A stretch of DNA of 64,000 nucleotides from Massospora cicadina (taxonomy: Eukaryota; Entomophthoromycota; Entomophthoromycetes; Entomophthorales; Entomophthoraceae): contig JAKSZP010012164.1 in NCBI GenBank assembly GCA_022478985.1, forward strand, positions 1 to 64,000. The letters run 5' to 3'. The notes beneath the pieces are model-generated. The model saw nothing but the letters and a program-made list of their open reading frames with translations, searched no databases and was not told the DNA's origin. Positions 33,158 to 44,160 of the stretch are shown here, piece after piece; position 1 is the first letter of the stretch, and every line of letters begins with the position of its first letter. A program made the position numbers and the translations under genes.

Positions 33158-34580
33158 TGTAAGTCCCAGGTAACGTCCCCTGTGTGTAGATTGGTCCCTT
33201 TTCTTTTCCAAGTAAGAAGATACCAAAGAGGGTGGCAGTACCCCTCGTCACCCAGGGTGATCTTGCCCACATGGTAGACGAGTGCTGGGTAACAGTCCTT
33301 CCTCTTCAGATTCCTCCTTGGTGCCCACCTTCACCTTGGCAGAACTAGTACATTTGATTGGGGAGATTTGCGCCAAGATCGCCAAAATGAAGTCATTTAG
33401 TCTGAAATCGAGTGGGAGCAATCTGATGATTGGATCCCATATAGTTGAAAAGGGACAAAGACTGATTATTGGCTGGAATCACTGAAGGTTTTGAATCGGC
33501 TAACACCATGATACAAAAATTAACCCCCTCCCAAAATTGTTGGGGATGATCCCCAATATGCAGGTAGTAGCATTAGACACCATAGATGAGGGTTCGAAGC
33601 TCCCTGCCAGCAAATTGGGCGTTGCAGCTGAAGCAACGCTTTTGACCAAACAAATGGCCCAGCGACCAGGCTTGGGCGGGTTGGGCATCCTGAACTTTTC
33701 CCAACCAATTGGGACCGCCCCTACGTGGGGTGCCTTGGGGGATCCCAGCTTCTTATTGGGCTAAACGCCATCATGCCAACCGTCATAAATGCAGTTGAGC
33801 CTCAGTTTAGGCATTTGAGGTCAAACTGACAGTGACTCAGTCTGCCACTAAATCCTTTGATGTCAGTCCCCAGTGAACTTATCTGCCCCATTCCCAAATA
33901 ATTCGCCAGTTAGGTCAAAATTGAGGGTCTTGATCCTGGCTTGTCCCTGGATCAATTGACCACTATTTAATCAGTTGCATCACACTGAGAAAATTGGCAG
34001 TCAATTTTCTTACTTTCCTTTGCAATAAAATTTTGCCTCAAAAACTATCATTTTTGATTTTATTGATATCCTTCTGGCTGCATTCCCAATGGCTTTTCTC
34101 TAGTGGCACGTCAGCCCATATACCAGATGGGCTCTACCAGTACTAATGGCCACTATGGCCCCCACCATTGTAAACTGGATTCAGCGAGCTAGATACTTCT
34201 GGCAACTTAACCCTGTCATTATGAACTTTTGCCAGTAATATACTAGGATCTTGTAGCCGTACATCCACCATCTTTGGGCAAGGATCTGCCCCCTTGTCTC
34301 CCCAGTTAATTTAACCCTGACTACCAGTGACCATATCAAAACCATACATGTGGTACCACCCCCTGCAGTAAGACCTCCAGGGTCTGGGGCAGCCTCAATT
34401 TGGTTCATCCTTGGGTTACTTTTCACTATTGTCTTGCACCAACGATTAACATTTCCCAATGCCTGGCTCCATACAACGTTGTTTGAGCAGCAATGCCCCT
34501 GGCATTCTGGCTTGCTTTTTGGGTTCTTACGCATCCTGATTGGCAGTCCAGTCTAAACTTTTTCTGCGGTTTTCATGACA
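33158..34580 (+). mobile_element. Solo-LTR-like insertion in LINE B with ATTAG target duplication
   Basis: The 1,423-bp insert starts TGTAAGTCCC and ends TTTTCATGACA (TG...CA). It is flanked by ATTAG on both sides (33,153-33,157 and 34,581-34,585). The LINE B reading frame resumes after it with the correct codon spacing: 12 residues between NIP and THHP, as in LINE A. AATAAA lies at about 34,025, consistent with plus-strand orientation. No internal direct repeat or coding domain was found, so a solo LTR fits best. A minus-strand relative lies at 21,240-21,925. Confidence 0.8.
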
Positions 34581-35302
34581 ATTAGAAGAAAATGTGTGAA
34601 TATACTCATCACCCCTTACTCTAACCAAACTATAGCTCACGTTTGGAAGTGCTTTACATAGTCATATCTTACAGAAGATTGGTCCAGCGCCATTTTACAC
34701 CTGTGTCCAGTGTGTAGTGGTCATAGTACTCTCATCCATAAGATAGAAGGGTGTCCCACATCTGAGTTAATCTAGAATGAATTTACTAATTGTCACAAAT
34801 TCCTGAGTATAGTTCATATTACCCTACCCATGATCAATTTGCCATGTGGGTGATATTTTTAAATCCCGCCAACGCTTAGAGACCTTAAAGCAGCCTCCAT
34901 ATTGTGGTCAGTGCATACAGTTGTTTTAGAAGCTATCAACAAGGCTTCCTTCACCAAGGAAAAAACACTGTCCTATTTCTATTGTCCTCTCATTTGAAAA
35001 CTCCAGTATTGATAATTTGGAATCACACCTCAAAACTATACCGCCAGATCCAGTAATGGAGGAATGCCTGGTTCCTGTAGATTGACTAATAATCCCATCA
35101 TGCAGTATCAGGACGTCATCTTTAGACTCTCAGGTCTTGCCGTGTCCTCTACCCCTACCATTGATTTCAGGGATGGTTTTAGATAGACTATTGTACTGGG
35201 GCGTCAGGGCTCCTGTGGGTATCTTATCTTTCTTACGGTTCTTTTATTAGGCTATTGGGAGAGTTGGTCCTATGGTCCTCCTACCTCGAATAAACCATAA
35301 AA
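34581..35302 (+). pseudogene. LINE B C-terminal piece and 3' end
   Basis: It resumes with EYTHHPLL and carries the C-terminal zinc motif CPVCSGHSTLIHKIEGCPTSE near 34,710-34,765, with C-x2-C-x7-H-x4-C intact. The 3' end has CCTCGAATAAACCATAAAA at about 35,284-35,302, after which the outer LTR resumes. Confidence 0.65.
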
Positions 35303-35975
35303 TAATTTATCAATCAATGCTTTTTTGGGCTTAAGGCCCAAAAATGTTAGCCATAAGTTACATATTATTAAACAATTAAAAGCACAAAACACAATAATAT
35401 TTAAGGTGATGATATTGCCTTCTCAGCGCTTGGCCTACTAATGCACCAGAGCAACCCCCATCTAAAACCAGGAAAATCAATTTTGAATGGTGAAATACCA
35501 ATCAAGGTGTTTCTTTAAAAGTCTCCTAAGCATACTATTATGTAATACAGTTGATATCAGCTTCCTAATGTTGTGAGAATTTTTAGTAAACTAGGGCAGC
35601 GAAATATTATTCCAATGAAGTAAAATGAAGAGCTGTCTTATGAATCTCCTTTAATCATTAGACTAATACAACGCTAAAAAATCAAGAAATTTTTTCTATT
35701 GTATTCCTACGTATCTTTAATATATCCAGACTATGGCTACTAATCTCATTACTTTATCATTTCCCTTTATTTTATATAAAACTTTATTTTATTTTACCGC
35801 TATAAATAGCATTACTATTTTTAATTAACTACTTTTACACAGAATTAATTTAAGTACTCATATTTATTACTAGTTATTACTTTATATAAGTATAAACCCT
35901 TGTCCAACTCCATGAAATTGAGAACTCTACTTATAATAATCGCGTCTCCAGTGATTTCACCCTGGCAGACCGACA
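35303..35975 (+). repeat. Outer element 5' LTR, second piece
   Basis: It aligns with 44,290-45,149. Shared blocks include the CTTCTCAGCG / CTTTCTCAGCG region, ATACCAATCAAG, ATGTTGTGAGAAT, ATGAATCTCCT-x-TAATCAT, and GTCT-CCAGTGATTTCACCC against GCCTCAGTGATTCAACCC. It ends ...GACCGACA at 35,975. Confidence 0.7.
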
Positions 35976-36168
35976 ATCTGGTGCTCCCTGCCAGATAGCT
36001 TCCAATCTACAACATGAGAACTTACCCTCAACTTTGAAAAAAATTTAGTCATGAAGAAATATCATATAAAACACTTCTAAGTCAATTTACACTATTCTAT
36101 TGCTATATCTGCATTTTAAAAAAAAGATACAGTATCTGTGTATGGTGCCTTTATAAAACCTTTTAAGA

Positions 36169-36185
36169 AAAAAAGAGACTTTGTG
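36169..36185. repeat. LINE C target-site duplication, left copy
   Basis: AAAAAAGAGACTTTGTG, identical to 42,220-42,236. Confidence 0.9.
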
Positions 36186-36279
36186 TGAACTTCTCTTTCT
36201 GCTAAGCATCACTTTTTGAAAATCAATTTTGCCTGAACTTTATCTCCACTAAAGAGATATACGAAAACTATTAGCAAAT

Positions 36280-38300
36280 ATGGCGGGAAACCCCGCAAAA
36301 GAACCCTCAGGCTCTGCCAAACAAGCCAGCACCCCCAAACGAAGCAACCCTCGGTTACCCACCTCAGGGTCGACCAGAATCACCCTCTCTCAAGCAGCGG
36401 CCATGAAAGCAGGCACCACCCCCCAACCTGGAGCTACTTCAACTAGTGCCAGTTCACCTGATCGCACTTCTGCAACCTGCACGCCTAACAGCTCTGTGTG
36501 CGCTGCCTCCCACCAACCCGCTGGGCCCCCTCCAACCAAGGAGGCCATCACCCACGCTGTTTTAATGGCGTCTGCTCAGTTGAATGCAACTCAGCCCATC
36601 CAGGCATTCACCTTCCCCATTGTGTCAGCTAATTCAGCCCCATCTATTATTGGTGACGCCGTGTTTCTGACTCCCTCCATGAGGGGCGATACCCAGCTAC
36701 CTGGCCCCCAAACCCTCAGATGTAAGGTTGGATTAGCCGCACATTCTGGTTCACTAAGCACCAAATTGGGACTATCTACTCTTCCAAATGGGGATTCAAA
36801 TGGTTCGGATTTTGGAACTTCACACCAGTTCCAATCTCACCCGTCCCATTTAAACCCCGTAATTGGCACTTCTCAAGTTGGCACTTTATCTCCATATGCT
36901 GAAAACGACCAATTCACCAATCAGCCAGTGAGTTTTGCCCACAAATTACATCAAATACTCGGGCTGAATTTACCCAAATAAATTGGGATGGTGATGAAAC
37001 ATCACCCTCCTCCCAATTGGCTGGAGTTAATTCCAATCTGGATGGGCCTCCCCAATTTAGAGAGGCCCAACAATCCGCCCCTCAATTTAACATGACGCCA
37101 GCAACTGCTGTAACATTCCAGCAACAAGGTAACTCCGCAAACTTGTCCAAACCACCAGCTCACACTCAACCTGCAATTGCAGCCCAAAGCAAACACAAAC
37201 GTACCAAAGGAGCCACTGGGGCGTGGCAAAAACCTCTGGCACCAACGCTACCCAAAGTTGATCCCCGTGAAGTGGCGTTTATTGCTGATGTTAAGAAGAA
37301 ATGGGCCGAAACTAGAGCGCAAAAATCTCTACCTCGCTCAACCCTCTCCCACGCAATTCGCCTTTATTATGGGCATAGCCCTGTTGAATTCTATACGGAG
37401 GATTACTTCTCATACTTTGCAGCGATTGCGGAGAGATTCCCAATTAACACCACCATCCATGAATCAGTGGAGGGCCACTACATTGATGTGGGCTTCACTG
37501 AAGCTGCCCTTGCTGACCATGCTGCCACCCTCCAGGTCATTATTCCGCGTGGATCTCTTTGCATCTCCTGCACATGCTCTCACCTGGAAAAATTTCATGG
37601 GTTACTTTTTCCAACCTACCAACGACTGTTGATCCTGAGTCTCTTAAACTGGCGCTCTATCGTGGTTTAATGGAGTTTGGGTCTGTTCTTTCAGTGGACT
37701 TTAGCGTCCCCTCTTACTATGCTCCCACTCAAAGAGCTCGCACTGCTAGGGCGTCGTTCATCCCCTCCCCCACTGTATCCCGCAACATTGAGGTTATTCC
37801 TCATGTGGCGGTAGTTGTGGCATGCCCTGAGATCTTTTTTTCGACCCTAATCAGGTGCGCCCCCAGTGTTCATGGTGTAACGCCCTTGGACACTTGTATA
37901 GTGGCTGCACAGCTCGAAAACAAGCCCTCTTAGCCACCACCCAGGGGCCTAAACCAGGCCAAAAACGATCCCACGTGGCCGCAGCAGCAATTCCACAACC
38001 CACACAATGGGTTCCCATTCAAGACCTGTCCCCTGAGGCCTTATGCCTAGCAGTTGAAACAGCTAACCCCACTATTGGTATGGGATACCTTCGCGCTTAT
38101 GCCCCCCTTCCAGTGGGCACCCCCTCCAATCTCCCAGAGTCAACTCCCTCTCTCACCAAGCGCAAGGCATCTCCCACAGGGGTGCCCCTCGTCAGCCACC
38201 CCCACTCAGGGCTCCGCGGCACCCCCACCAACCTCCTATAGCGATTTATCGCATCAACCCTCAGCTCCCAATGGAGCTATGCCCACCAGCATGGACTGGT
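36280..38300 (+). pseudogene. LINE C ORF1 protein (broken), nucleic-acid-binding
   Basis: ORF1 of L1-like LINEs binds the element RNA. The first frame (36,280-36,981) starts MAGNPAKEPSGSAKQ and is rich in Ser, Thr, Pro and Gln, so probably disordered. A stop at 36,979 is followed in another frame by MAGVNSNLDGPPQF and the folded-looking part PREVAFIADVKKKWAETRAQKS...LYYGHSPVEFYTEDYF. Near 37,855-37,910 a zinc knuckle reads CSWCNALGHLYSGC (C-x2-C-x4-H-x4-C). At least three frames are used. Confidence 0.75.
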
Positions 38301-38655
38301 AACCCGCGGCCTGCGGTAGAAGTGCCACCTCAAAGAGTCCTACCCCAACCCCACAGTCCATTTCGCGCGGATCCTTTGCAGTGTTGGAGGAAGTAATATG
38401 GACTCAGACTCATCAAATGGGGACACCGCGGAGGTCACCATTAAGCACCCTCAGGTCCTTCCCCTGCAACGGAGCGGGGGCAGCATCCTAGGCTGGCTTA
38501 CTATGTCCTCCGCCCCCCACCCTCTCCATCCCCTCAGAACCCTCGACGCTCCTCACGGATTGCAGCTAATAGTCAAGCTAAAGGACTCAAAACTAGCCGC
38601 CTCACAGCAGTAGGTTTAAGCGCTGGCAACCCCCAGGACATGGAGGGGAACAGCT

Positions 38656-39385
38656 ATGAGTCCCCATGGCAGCACCCTGGCCCTGAAGTCCATCAATGCA
38701 AATGGGTTGTGGGACTTTAAGCGGAGAGCCCGCCTCCTCCACAACTTCAGGTCAGCACAAATTGACATCGCTGCTGTCCAGGAGCCCCATATCCTCCCCC
38801 ACGAACAATCTGCATGGAATGAACAGTTTGGAGGCGACTCCTTCTGGACAAACCATGCCGCCCTTATTGTTTTGAATCCCCGGGTTAAAACCCATTCTTT
38901 TTCACAATATCTAGGTGGCCGCCTCATACTGGCCCAACTCACCACTCCTGACTTCTTCTTCGCTGCAAGCATTTACCTGCCTAATGCAGGTCAGGAGCAA
39001 AATTGGCTCTTGGAAGGGCTCGTCCAACTCAATCTCCCACGGAATACAGTCCTCTTAGGAGATTTCAACACAACCATAAGTCGCGTCCATGACTCTTACC
39101 CCCTGCAGCAAAGGAACGCCCTGGATCAAGTCGCCTCCAGGATTTCCTTCGCCTGAGTGGCTTTATAGATGCGCTTCCACCCTCCGCGTCTGGCCTAGGT
39201 TGCATGACTAGGATCCAGTATGTTGGAGGAGCTTTCCAGTCAGCGTCACGCATAGGTATGGCACTGATTGGCCCCCTGCTAATTGGCCGCGTCTCCTCTC
39301 CCATCTCTCATGACAACCATCTGAGTGATCACAGGTCACTCACCGTTGTCCTCACCACCACACTTAGACCGTCGCGTAGGTTCTA
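38656..39385 (+). pseudogene. LINE C ORF2 endonuclease domain
   Basis: This APE-type endonuclease nicks target DNA to prime reverse transcription. Motifs seen are LKSINANGLWDFKRRARLL (with the N of the first motif), DIAAVQEPHI (catalytic Glu), NTVLLGDFNTT (catalytic D/N pair) and, in another frame, LSDHRSLTVVL (the SDH motif, near 39,325). The frame shifts near 39,150. All key residues are visible, so the damage is recent. Confidence 0.85.
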
Positions 39386-39439
39386 GCCTAGGGTTGCCCC
39401 AGCTCTTCTCAACAACTTTTCACTAAGGAGAAGCTGTCT

Positions 39440-40914
39440 ATGACCATCCGGGAGACTCTCACCTCCTCCCCACCTCACCTTCTTGACCACAAGGCTAGAT
39501 GGGCGGTGACTAAGGAGGGCATCACCCGCGTTGCTTACAACTGTGCCAAAGCCCAGATGACTGCAGCTCGCGCCAGAGTCAAAAGGGCGGAAGCCAGAAT
39601 CAGACATCTGGAGCGAAACTGCCAGCCTTCGCCCTCTCCCAGATAGTTGGAAGACTGGGAAGCGGCGCAGGAAGCACTCCGCTTGGAGCTCACACTGCAG
39701 AAAGAACGGGCAGCAAACTTTACAACATCTCATTACTATGCTCAATGGGAACGCCCCACCCGCTTCTTCTTTCAGAAACAGAAAGCCCGGTTAACAGCGC
39801 AGGATATTACTGCACTGAAGATTGGCACTACAACCACTTCAGATAAGGAGGAAATCACGCAGGAACTACACCGCTTCTACTCCAGCCTCTTCCATGCCAC
39901 CCAGGTGGACCCATCGGACATCCAAGACTTCCTGTGGCGGGCTCAGAGCCGCCCATTGACCCACGGGCTGATGAGGCTCTACTGGCGCCTATTTCCATCC
40001 AGGAGGTGATGGAAACCTTTCTGAAATCCCCACGGCTTAAAGCCCCAGGTCCAGACGGAATACCCTTCAAGGTGTACCTTCTGGAACCTGCAGTGATAGC
40101 CAGAACCCTCCGCGACCTCTTTGCTGCACTCTTGGTGAATGGCGAGGTCCTCCCCGACTCCAGAGGCTCAATCACGACCCTCACGAACTGGAGCCCCATA
40201 GCGTTGATCAACACAGACCACAAGCTCTTCATGAAGCTTCTGGCCAACCGCATCACCAAATGGGTGTCACCTCGCCTCTCCCCATCCCAGTACGGTTTTA
40301 TTCCGGGGAGGTCGTTATAAGACAACTATAATGACCTTCACGTGACTTTGACTGCTAACTCTCGTAAGGTGAATGGCTTTGTGGCTCTCCTGGATATGGA
40401 GAAAGCATATGATCGGGTAGCCTGGAAGTATATTGATGCTTCCCTGGCCCGCTTCCATCTCCCCCCGCAGCTAAGCGCTGGATATCAGCGCTCTATGACC
40501 AGCTCCAAACCAGAGTCCTTGCGGCAATGGATTTTACAGTGGCAGTACCAGTTGGACAAGGTCTCCGGCAAGGGGACCCCCTTGAGCCCTATCCTTTTTA
40601 ACATCACCCTTGACCCCCTCTTGGCCTCCTTACAGGACAAGCTAACAGGGATTCTGGTCCCAGGTAAAGCCCCCACACGCACCATGGCATATGCAGATGA
40701 CACTGCCATTGCATTTGGCTGCCCTGGGGATGTTGCCCTCGCTGCTGTGACCATTGAGAGGTACACCAAGGCGTCCAACGCCATGGTCAACACCTCCAAG
40801 ACAACAGTTGTACAGGTCGGCTCCCCACCTTCCCCCCACCATTTGGTATTGAACCTGTGCGCGGTACCTTCCGTCACCTGGGCGTTCTCACCAACCAGCA
40901 AGGAGTTGCGCTAA
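39440..40914 (+). pseudogene. LINE C ORF2 reverse transcriptase domain
   Basis: After a linker (TIRETLTSSPPHLLDHKARW...YYAQWERPTRFFFQKQKA) come SPRLKAPGPDGIPFKVYLL, LTNWSPIALINTDHKLFMKLLANRI, PSQYGFIPGRSL, LLDMEKAYDRVAW (motif A, Asp present), KGTPLSPILFNITLDPLL and MAYADDTAIAF (motif C, both Asp present). A stop lies right after GRSL at 40,318, and the frame shifts near 39,645, 39,960 and 40,905. The catalytic residues are intact though the frame is not. Confidence 0.88.
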
Positions 40915-42000
40915 AAGACAATGAGGACTTGCTCCTCGCAGCAGTTAACTCCAGGATTGCCAGCTGGAACCGGTGGCACATCACCCCCCCAGGGTCGAGC
41001 TCTGATGACCAATGTGTTCCTCCTCTCCAAATTCTGGTTCCTAGCGCACGTCTGCCCATTCACAGATGCCTTTTATACGCGGCTCAATTTACTCCTCCGC
41101 TGTTGGATCTGGGGCTCAAACCATCCACCAATGGCCCTCACAAACATTGCCTGACCCTGCAATGAAGGAGGCCTAGGGCTTCTGGACACCCGATCCCACG
41201 CCACCACAATCTTCCTGAAGTTCCTATGGCCGATTGTCTGCTGGGATGCGACCCCCATGCCCCAATGGGCGCCCGCCCTCCGCCAGTCAGTGTCAGCATC
41301 TCTGGGTCTTCCTAGAGCATCTCTGACCTCATTAGGGGAGTGGCTCACAAACCACCCAGGCCATCGCCTGAAATCATCCTCATCCCCCTACTGGAACCAG
41401 GCTCTCCTTGCCCTGAAACGAGTAGGCGCGCGGATCCACCATGCCTTCCCATACAGAAGGGAAGGCCCTGGCCTCAGCCCCCGTCGCCATGCAATTGTGC
41501 ACAATGGACAAGTTGTCACAACTCGCCTCAACCCCCAAGATCGTCCTCCCATCCGCCCAAGACTCCTTGAGCTCCTCCCTTTCTCCGTGAGATTTGACCT
41601 TAAGGAATTTTGGAAGGACGTCTATCACCCCATCCTGTCAGCAAAGGTGTCCAACACCTTATGGAGGGTGCTCCACTGTTCATACAGGACAGGGGACTGG
41701 ACTGGCCCTACCTTCCAGCACCAAAGCTGCCCCCGCTGTGCGGAGCCTATTGACTCCCACTTCCATCATTTTTTCACCTGTCCAGGTGTCGCCGCATTTT
41801 GGCCAAAGGCCCACGCGCTCCTCCATGCTCAGCCCTGGTCTGGACACCCTGTTCAAGACCTCATGTTCGAGCAGACATTGCCTGGTTGCCACCAACCCCT
41901 CCGTGTCCTCACCTATGCCACAGCCATCTGGACCATCCATAACTCCTTCCTTCGTGCTGCCTTTGACCAGCAGGTGTAAACCCTTCCACAAATGATCACC
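40857..42000 (+). pseudogene. LINE C ORF2 C-terminal region with zinc motif
   Basis: The part after the RT contains RHLGVLTNQQGVALKDNEDLLLAA and later NTLWRVLHCSYRTGDWTGP, followed by the C-terminal zinc motif CPRCAEPIDSHFHHFFTC at about 41,730-41,785. It ends FDQQV* at 41,979. Alignment with LINE A and D blocks (TWRCLRR / VWCCLRQ) supports a common origin. Confidence 0.78.
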
Positions 42001-42219
42001 CACTTTCAGGTACACTTTGAGATGGCCCTGAAGGTCTGCACTATGTCGCCAACCATCCCCCGCTCAGTTGTCACTGCATCACGGCTCTGGCGCGAAAACC
42101 CCCCTCCCTTTCTCAATGCCTTCTCCCTCCCCTTCCCTCGCCTCAGGCTCTTAGGAGCCCAGGCGTAATTCAATAAACATCAATGAATCCCCCCTCGTGT
42201 TAGGACCATCTAGTACTGT

Positions 42220-42236
42220 AAAAAAGAGACTTTGTG
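42220..42236. repeat. LINE C target-site duplication, right copy
   Basis: AAAAAAGAGACTTTGTG, identical to 36,169-36,185. Confidence 0.9.
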
Positions 42237-44160
42237 CATTTTAAAATTATTAATAAGCTTAAACATTTACTAGATCTGTTAAATATTCCTGAAGAATATA
42301 AAAAAGATGTCATTGGGCGAGGTTTCCAGCATCATAAAGTAACTAGATTTAAGAATGCCATACTTTATTACAATGAGAAAGCACTAAGTTATAAGAAGAA
42401 ATGGAACTTTGGCTACAAGCTCCCTGAGAAAAAAATTACTCAGAGAAATGAATAGTAGCTTCTTGGTTATTCTGCATATCAAGAAAGACTAAGGGTAAAC
42501 ACCTCTCTATATTGGAAAAATTTCTGAAAAAATTATCAAAGATATAATGTATCCTCTGACCTAAAGATGTCAAAATCTAAAGTGCTATTGACCACTGCGT
42601 ACCAGATTAATTATCTGATGATGCCACACCAATTACTTAAAGAAAAATGGCTCTTATGAGAAACCCACTTTTCTGCTCCTTGCTCTTATGTCATCAGAAC
42701 AGAAAAACCAAATGCCTCCATTCCCCTCTTTCTTCCCTTCACTGAGGCTCTTCACTACACTGATAATGAAATTTGGAAAGCAAACTGAATGCCTCCATGA
42801 TCATATCATTCCCCTGTGCCAAGGCTCCTCACTACTCCAACAAAAAAATTGTAGCCTCCAAACTAGCTGCCTCCATGCTTAACTTGCCTACCTTCACAGT
42901 GGCCCACAAATGTCATTACAAATTGCCAGAAACAACTAAGCCAAAAACAAAAAGAACAACTTAATCCTTCTTTCAATTCTATTTGTTTTCTAACTTTTTA
43001 ATCATTTAGTTTTTTTCTACCAAATTAGGGATTTTATGTTAAGGGTATATTAAAACCTCCTGACCCATTTCTAATAAATTGAGAAGGTTTTAGAGGGCTG
43101 CCACATGATCACCAAACCAATTTTTTAATCACAATAATTATTTTAAGAATAATTGACCAAATTAGTCAAGGATTAACCAGAACAGAAAACCAGGGTTAAT
43201 TGGTAGTTGTCAAAAAACCCCTAACCAATGAATAGACCACACCTAAAAATAGGTTTGATACCAAAAATTAAACCTTTCAACCAATTTAGATATTATTTTT
43301 CTATAATAAACCAGAATTAATCCTTCTAAATTAAGATTTTACCGCTTCCTACTTAACATTGAGCATCTTAAATTTTTGGTTGAGGTTGACAATGAAAAGG
43401 TTTTTACTTAGCTTATTCAAAAAAGGCAACTGACTCTATATCTATTACTCTTTAATTCAACCAAATTGGTACTGCGCACCAATGTGATGTGCCGCCCTAT
43501 TCTAGAAGAGCTTTTACCTTATCTAGCTTTATCCTGTACACCGCCTGACCAGAACAAATAGTTTCTTTTAGTCTAGCGCATTGGAAACATGTACCAAATA
43601 CTCAGTCAAGTCAGACCTTTGATCTTAGCCTGGATTAGCTGAAGCAAGTCAATGAGGGTGCCTACACCCATGAAACCATCACTGATGTGGTCATCCTATG
43701 CCAGCTGCTAATGCATCCCACCTCCTACTACTGTGTCTTACTTTAGGGATGCCTTGAAATGATCCTCTCTCTCAGCATAACTATTTAAAAAAATTCAACC
43801 CACAGATGCAGGTTCAGTTAAGCACCTGGGAAAATCAAAGCCACCTATACTTGGAGTTCATTACAGATGGCAAAAATATCTGCGCTATCCTGGAGGAGCA
43901 TTCAAGTGGCTTTTGGATCATAACTGCAAAAACTATAAACTGTCCTGACGCCTGACCGCCTGCCTGAAATGCAGGCAAACCAACCCTTCTGCATATTGAC
44001 CTATATCTTTTCCAAGAGTCATGGGGTATCACATCCATCTAAAAACATTATCTTTGGATGGATGATATTCTCAAGATCAGAATGTTGGCTCAATCTTTCA
44101 CCAAATATACTAGATGAAATATAATAAATTCCACCCCTGATTAAGGCTTATAGAGGATAT
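42237..44160 (+). other. Internal region of outer LTR element, possible Gag remnant
   Basis: AT-rich sequence between LINE C and the second outer LTR. An open stretch at 42,234-42,455 reads KHLLDLLNIPEEYKKDVIG...ILYYNEKALSYKKKWNFGY, lysine-rich and of unknown family. The block TTCCCTTCACTGAGGCTCTTCAC near 42,735 recurs as TTCCCTTCACTGAAGCTCTGTG near 49,550 inside the second AT-rich LTR element, so the two are related. No reverse transcriptase, protease or integrase is seen. Confidence 0.45.

Larger units (their letters stand above)
22300..35302 (+). mobile_element. LINE B: old, full-span L1-like LINE split by two LTR elements
   Basis: LINE B is a badly decayed member of the LINE A/D family. 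Its own sequence lies at about 22,300-24,408, 30,355-33,157 and 34,581-35,302, roughly 5.6 kb, close to LINE D (5.26 kb). An ORF1 trace (KEAADEAAK, near 22,755) matches KEAADKAA in LINE D. The endonuclease block GIQEDHC lies near 24,335. RT traces are DIERFL and NEELW (31,430-31,510), FLDQQKSYD (about 31,900), RGLKQEDPLSPSL (about 32,075) and EDDCVVGV (about 32,205). MRHLGVWVGSGGYA lies near 32,425 and the zinc motif CPVCSGHSTLIHKIEGC near 34,710. The tail CCTCGAATAAACC resembles CCTCGCAATAAATTCA of LINE D. The ends are approximate. Confidence 0.7.
36186..42219 (+). mobile_element. LINE C: full-length L1-like LINE with 17-bp target duplication
   Basis: This 6.03-kb element is flanked by a perfect 17-bp direct repeat. 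It carries ORF1 with a CCHC knuckle, then ORF2 with endonuclease, reverse transcriptase and a C-terminal CCHC. Its 3' untranslated region contains AATAAA near 42,172 and ends CCATCTAGTACTGT before the A-rich target duplication. Coding sequence is more GC-rich than the surroundings and much better kept than in LINE B, but frameshifts and stops break both ORFs. It lies about 200 bp inside the outer LTR element. Its protein is a different subfamily from LINE A/B/D. Two tiny copies of its tail occur at 44,238 and 47,050. Confidence 0.92.

Noticed and set aside
42234..42455. LLDLLNIP phrase shared by this frame and LINE B at 33,115-33,140
   Set aside because: The match is eight residues and the contexts differ; LINE B's phrase aligns with LINE A/D, this one does not. 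Treated as chance.
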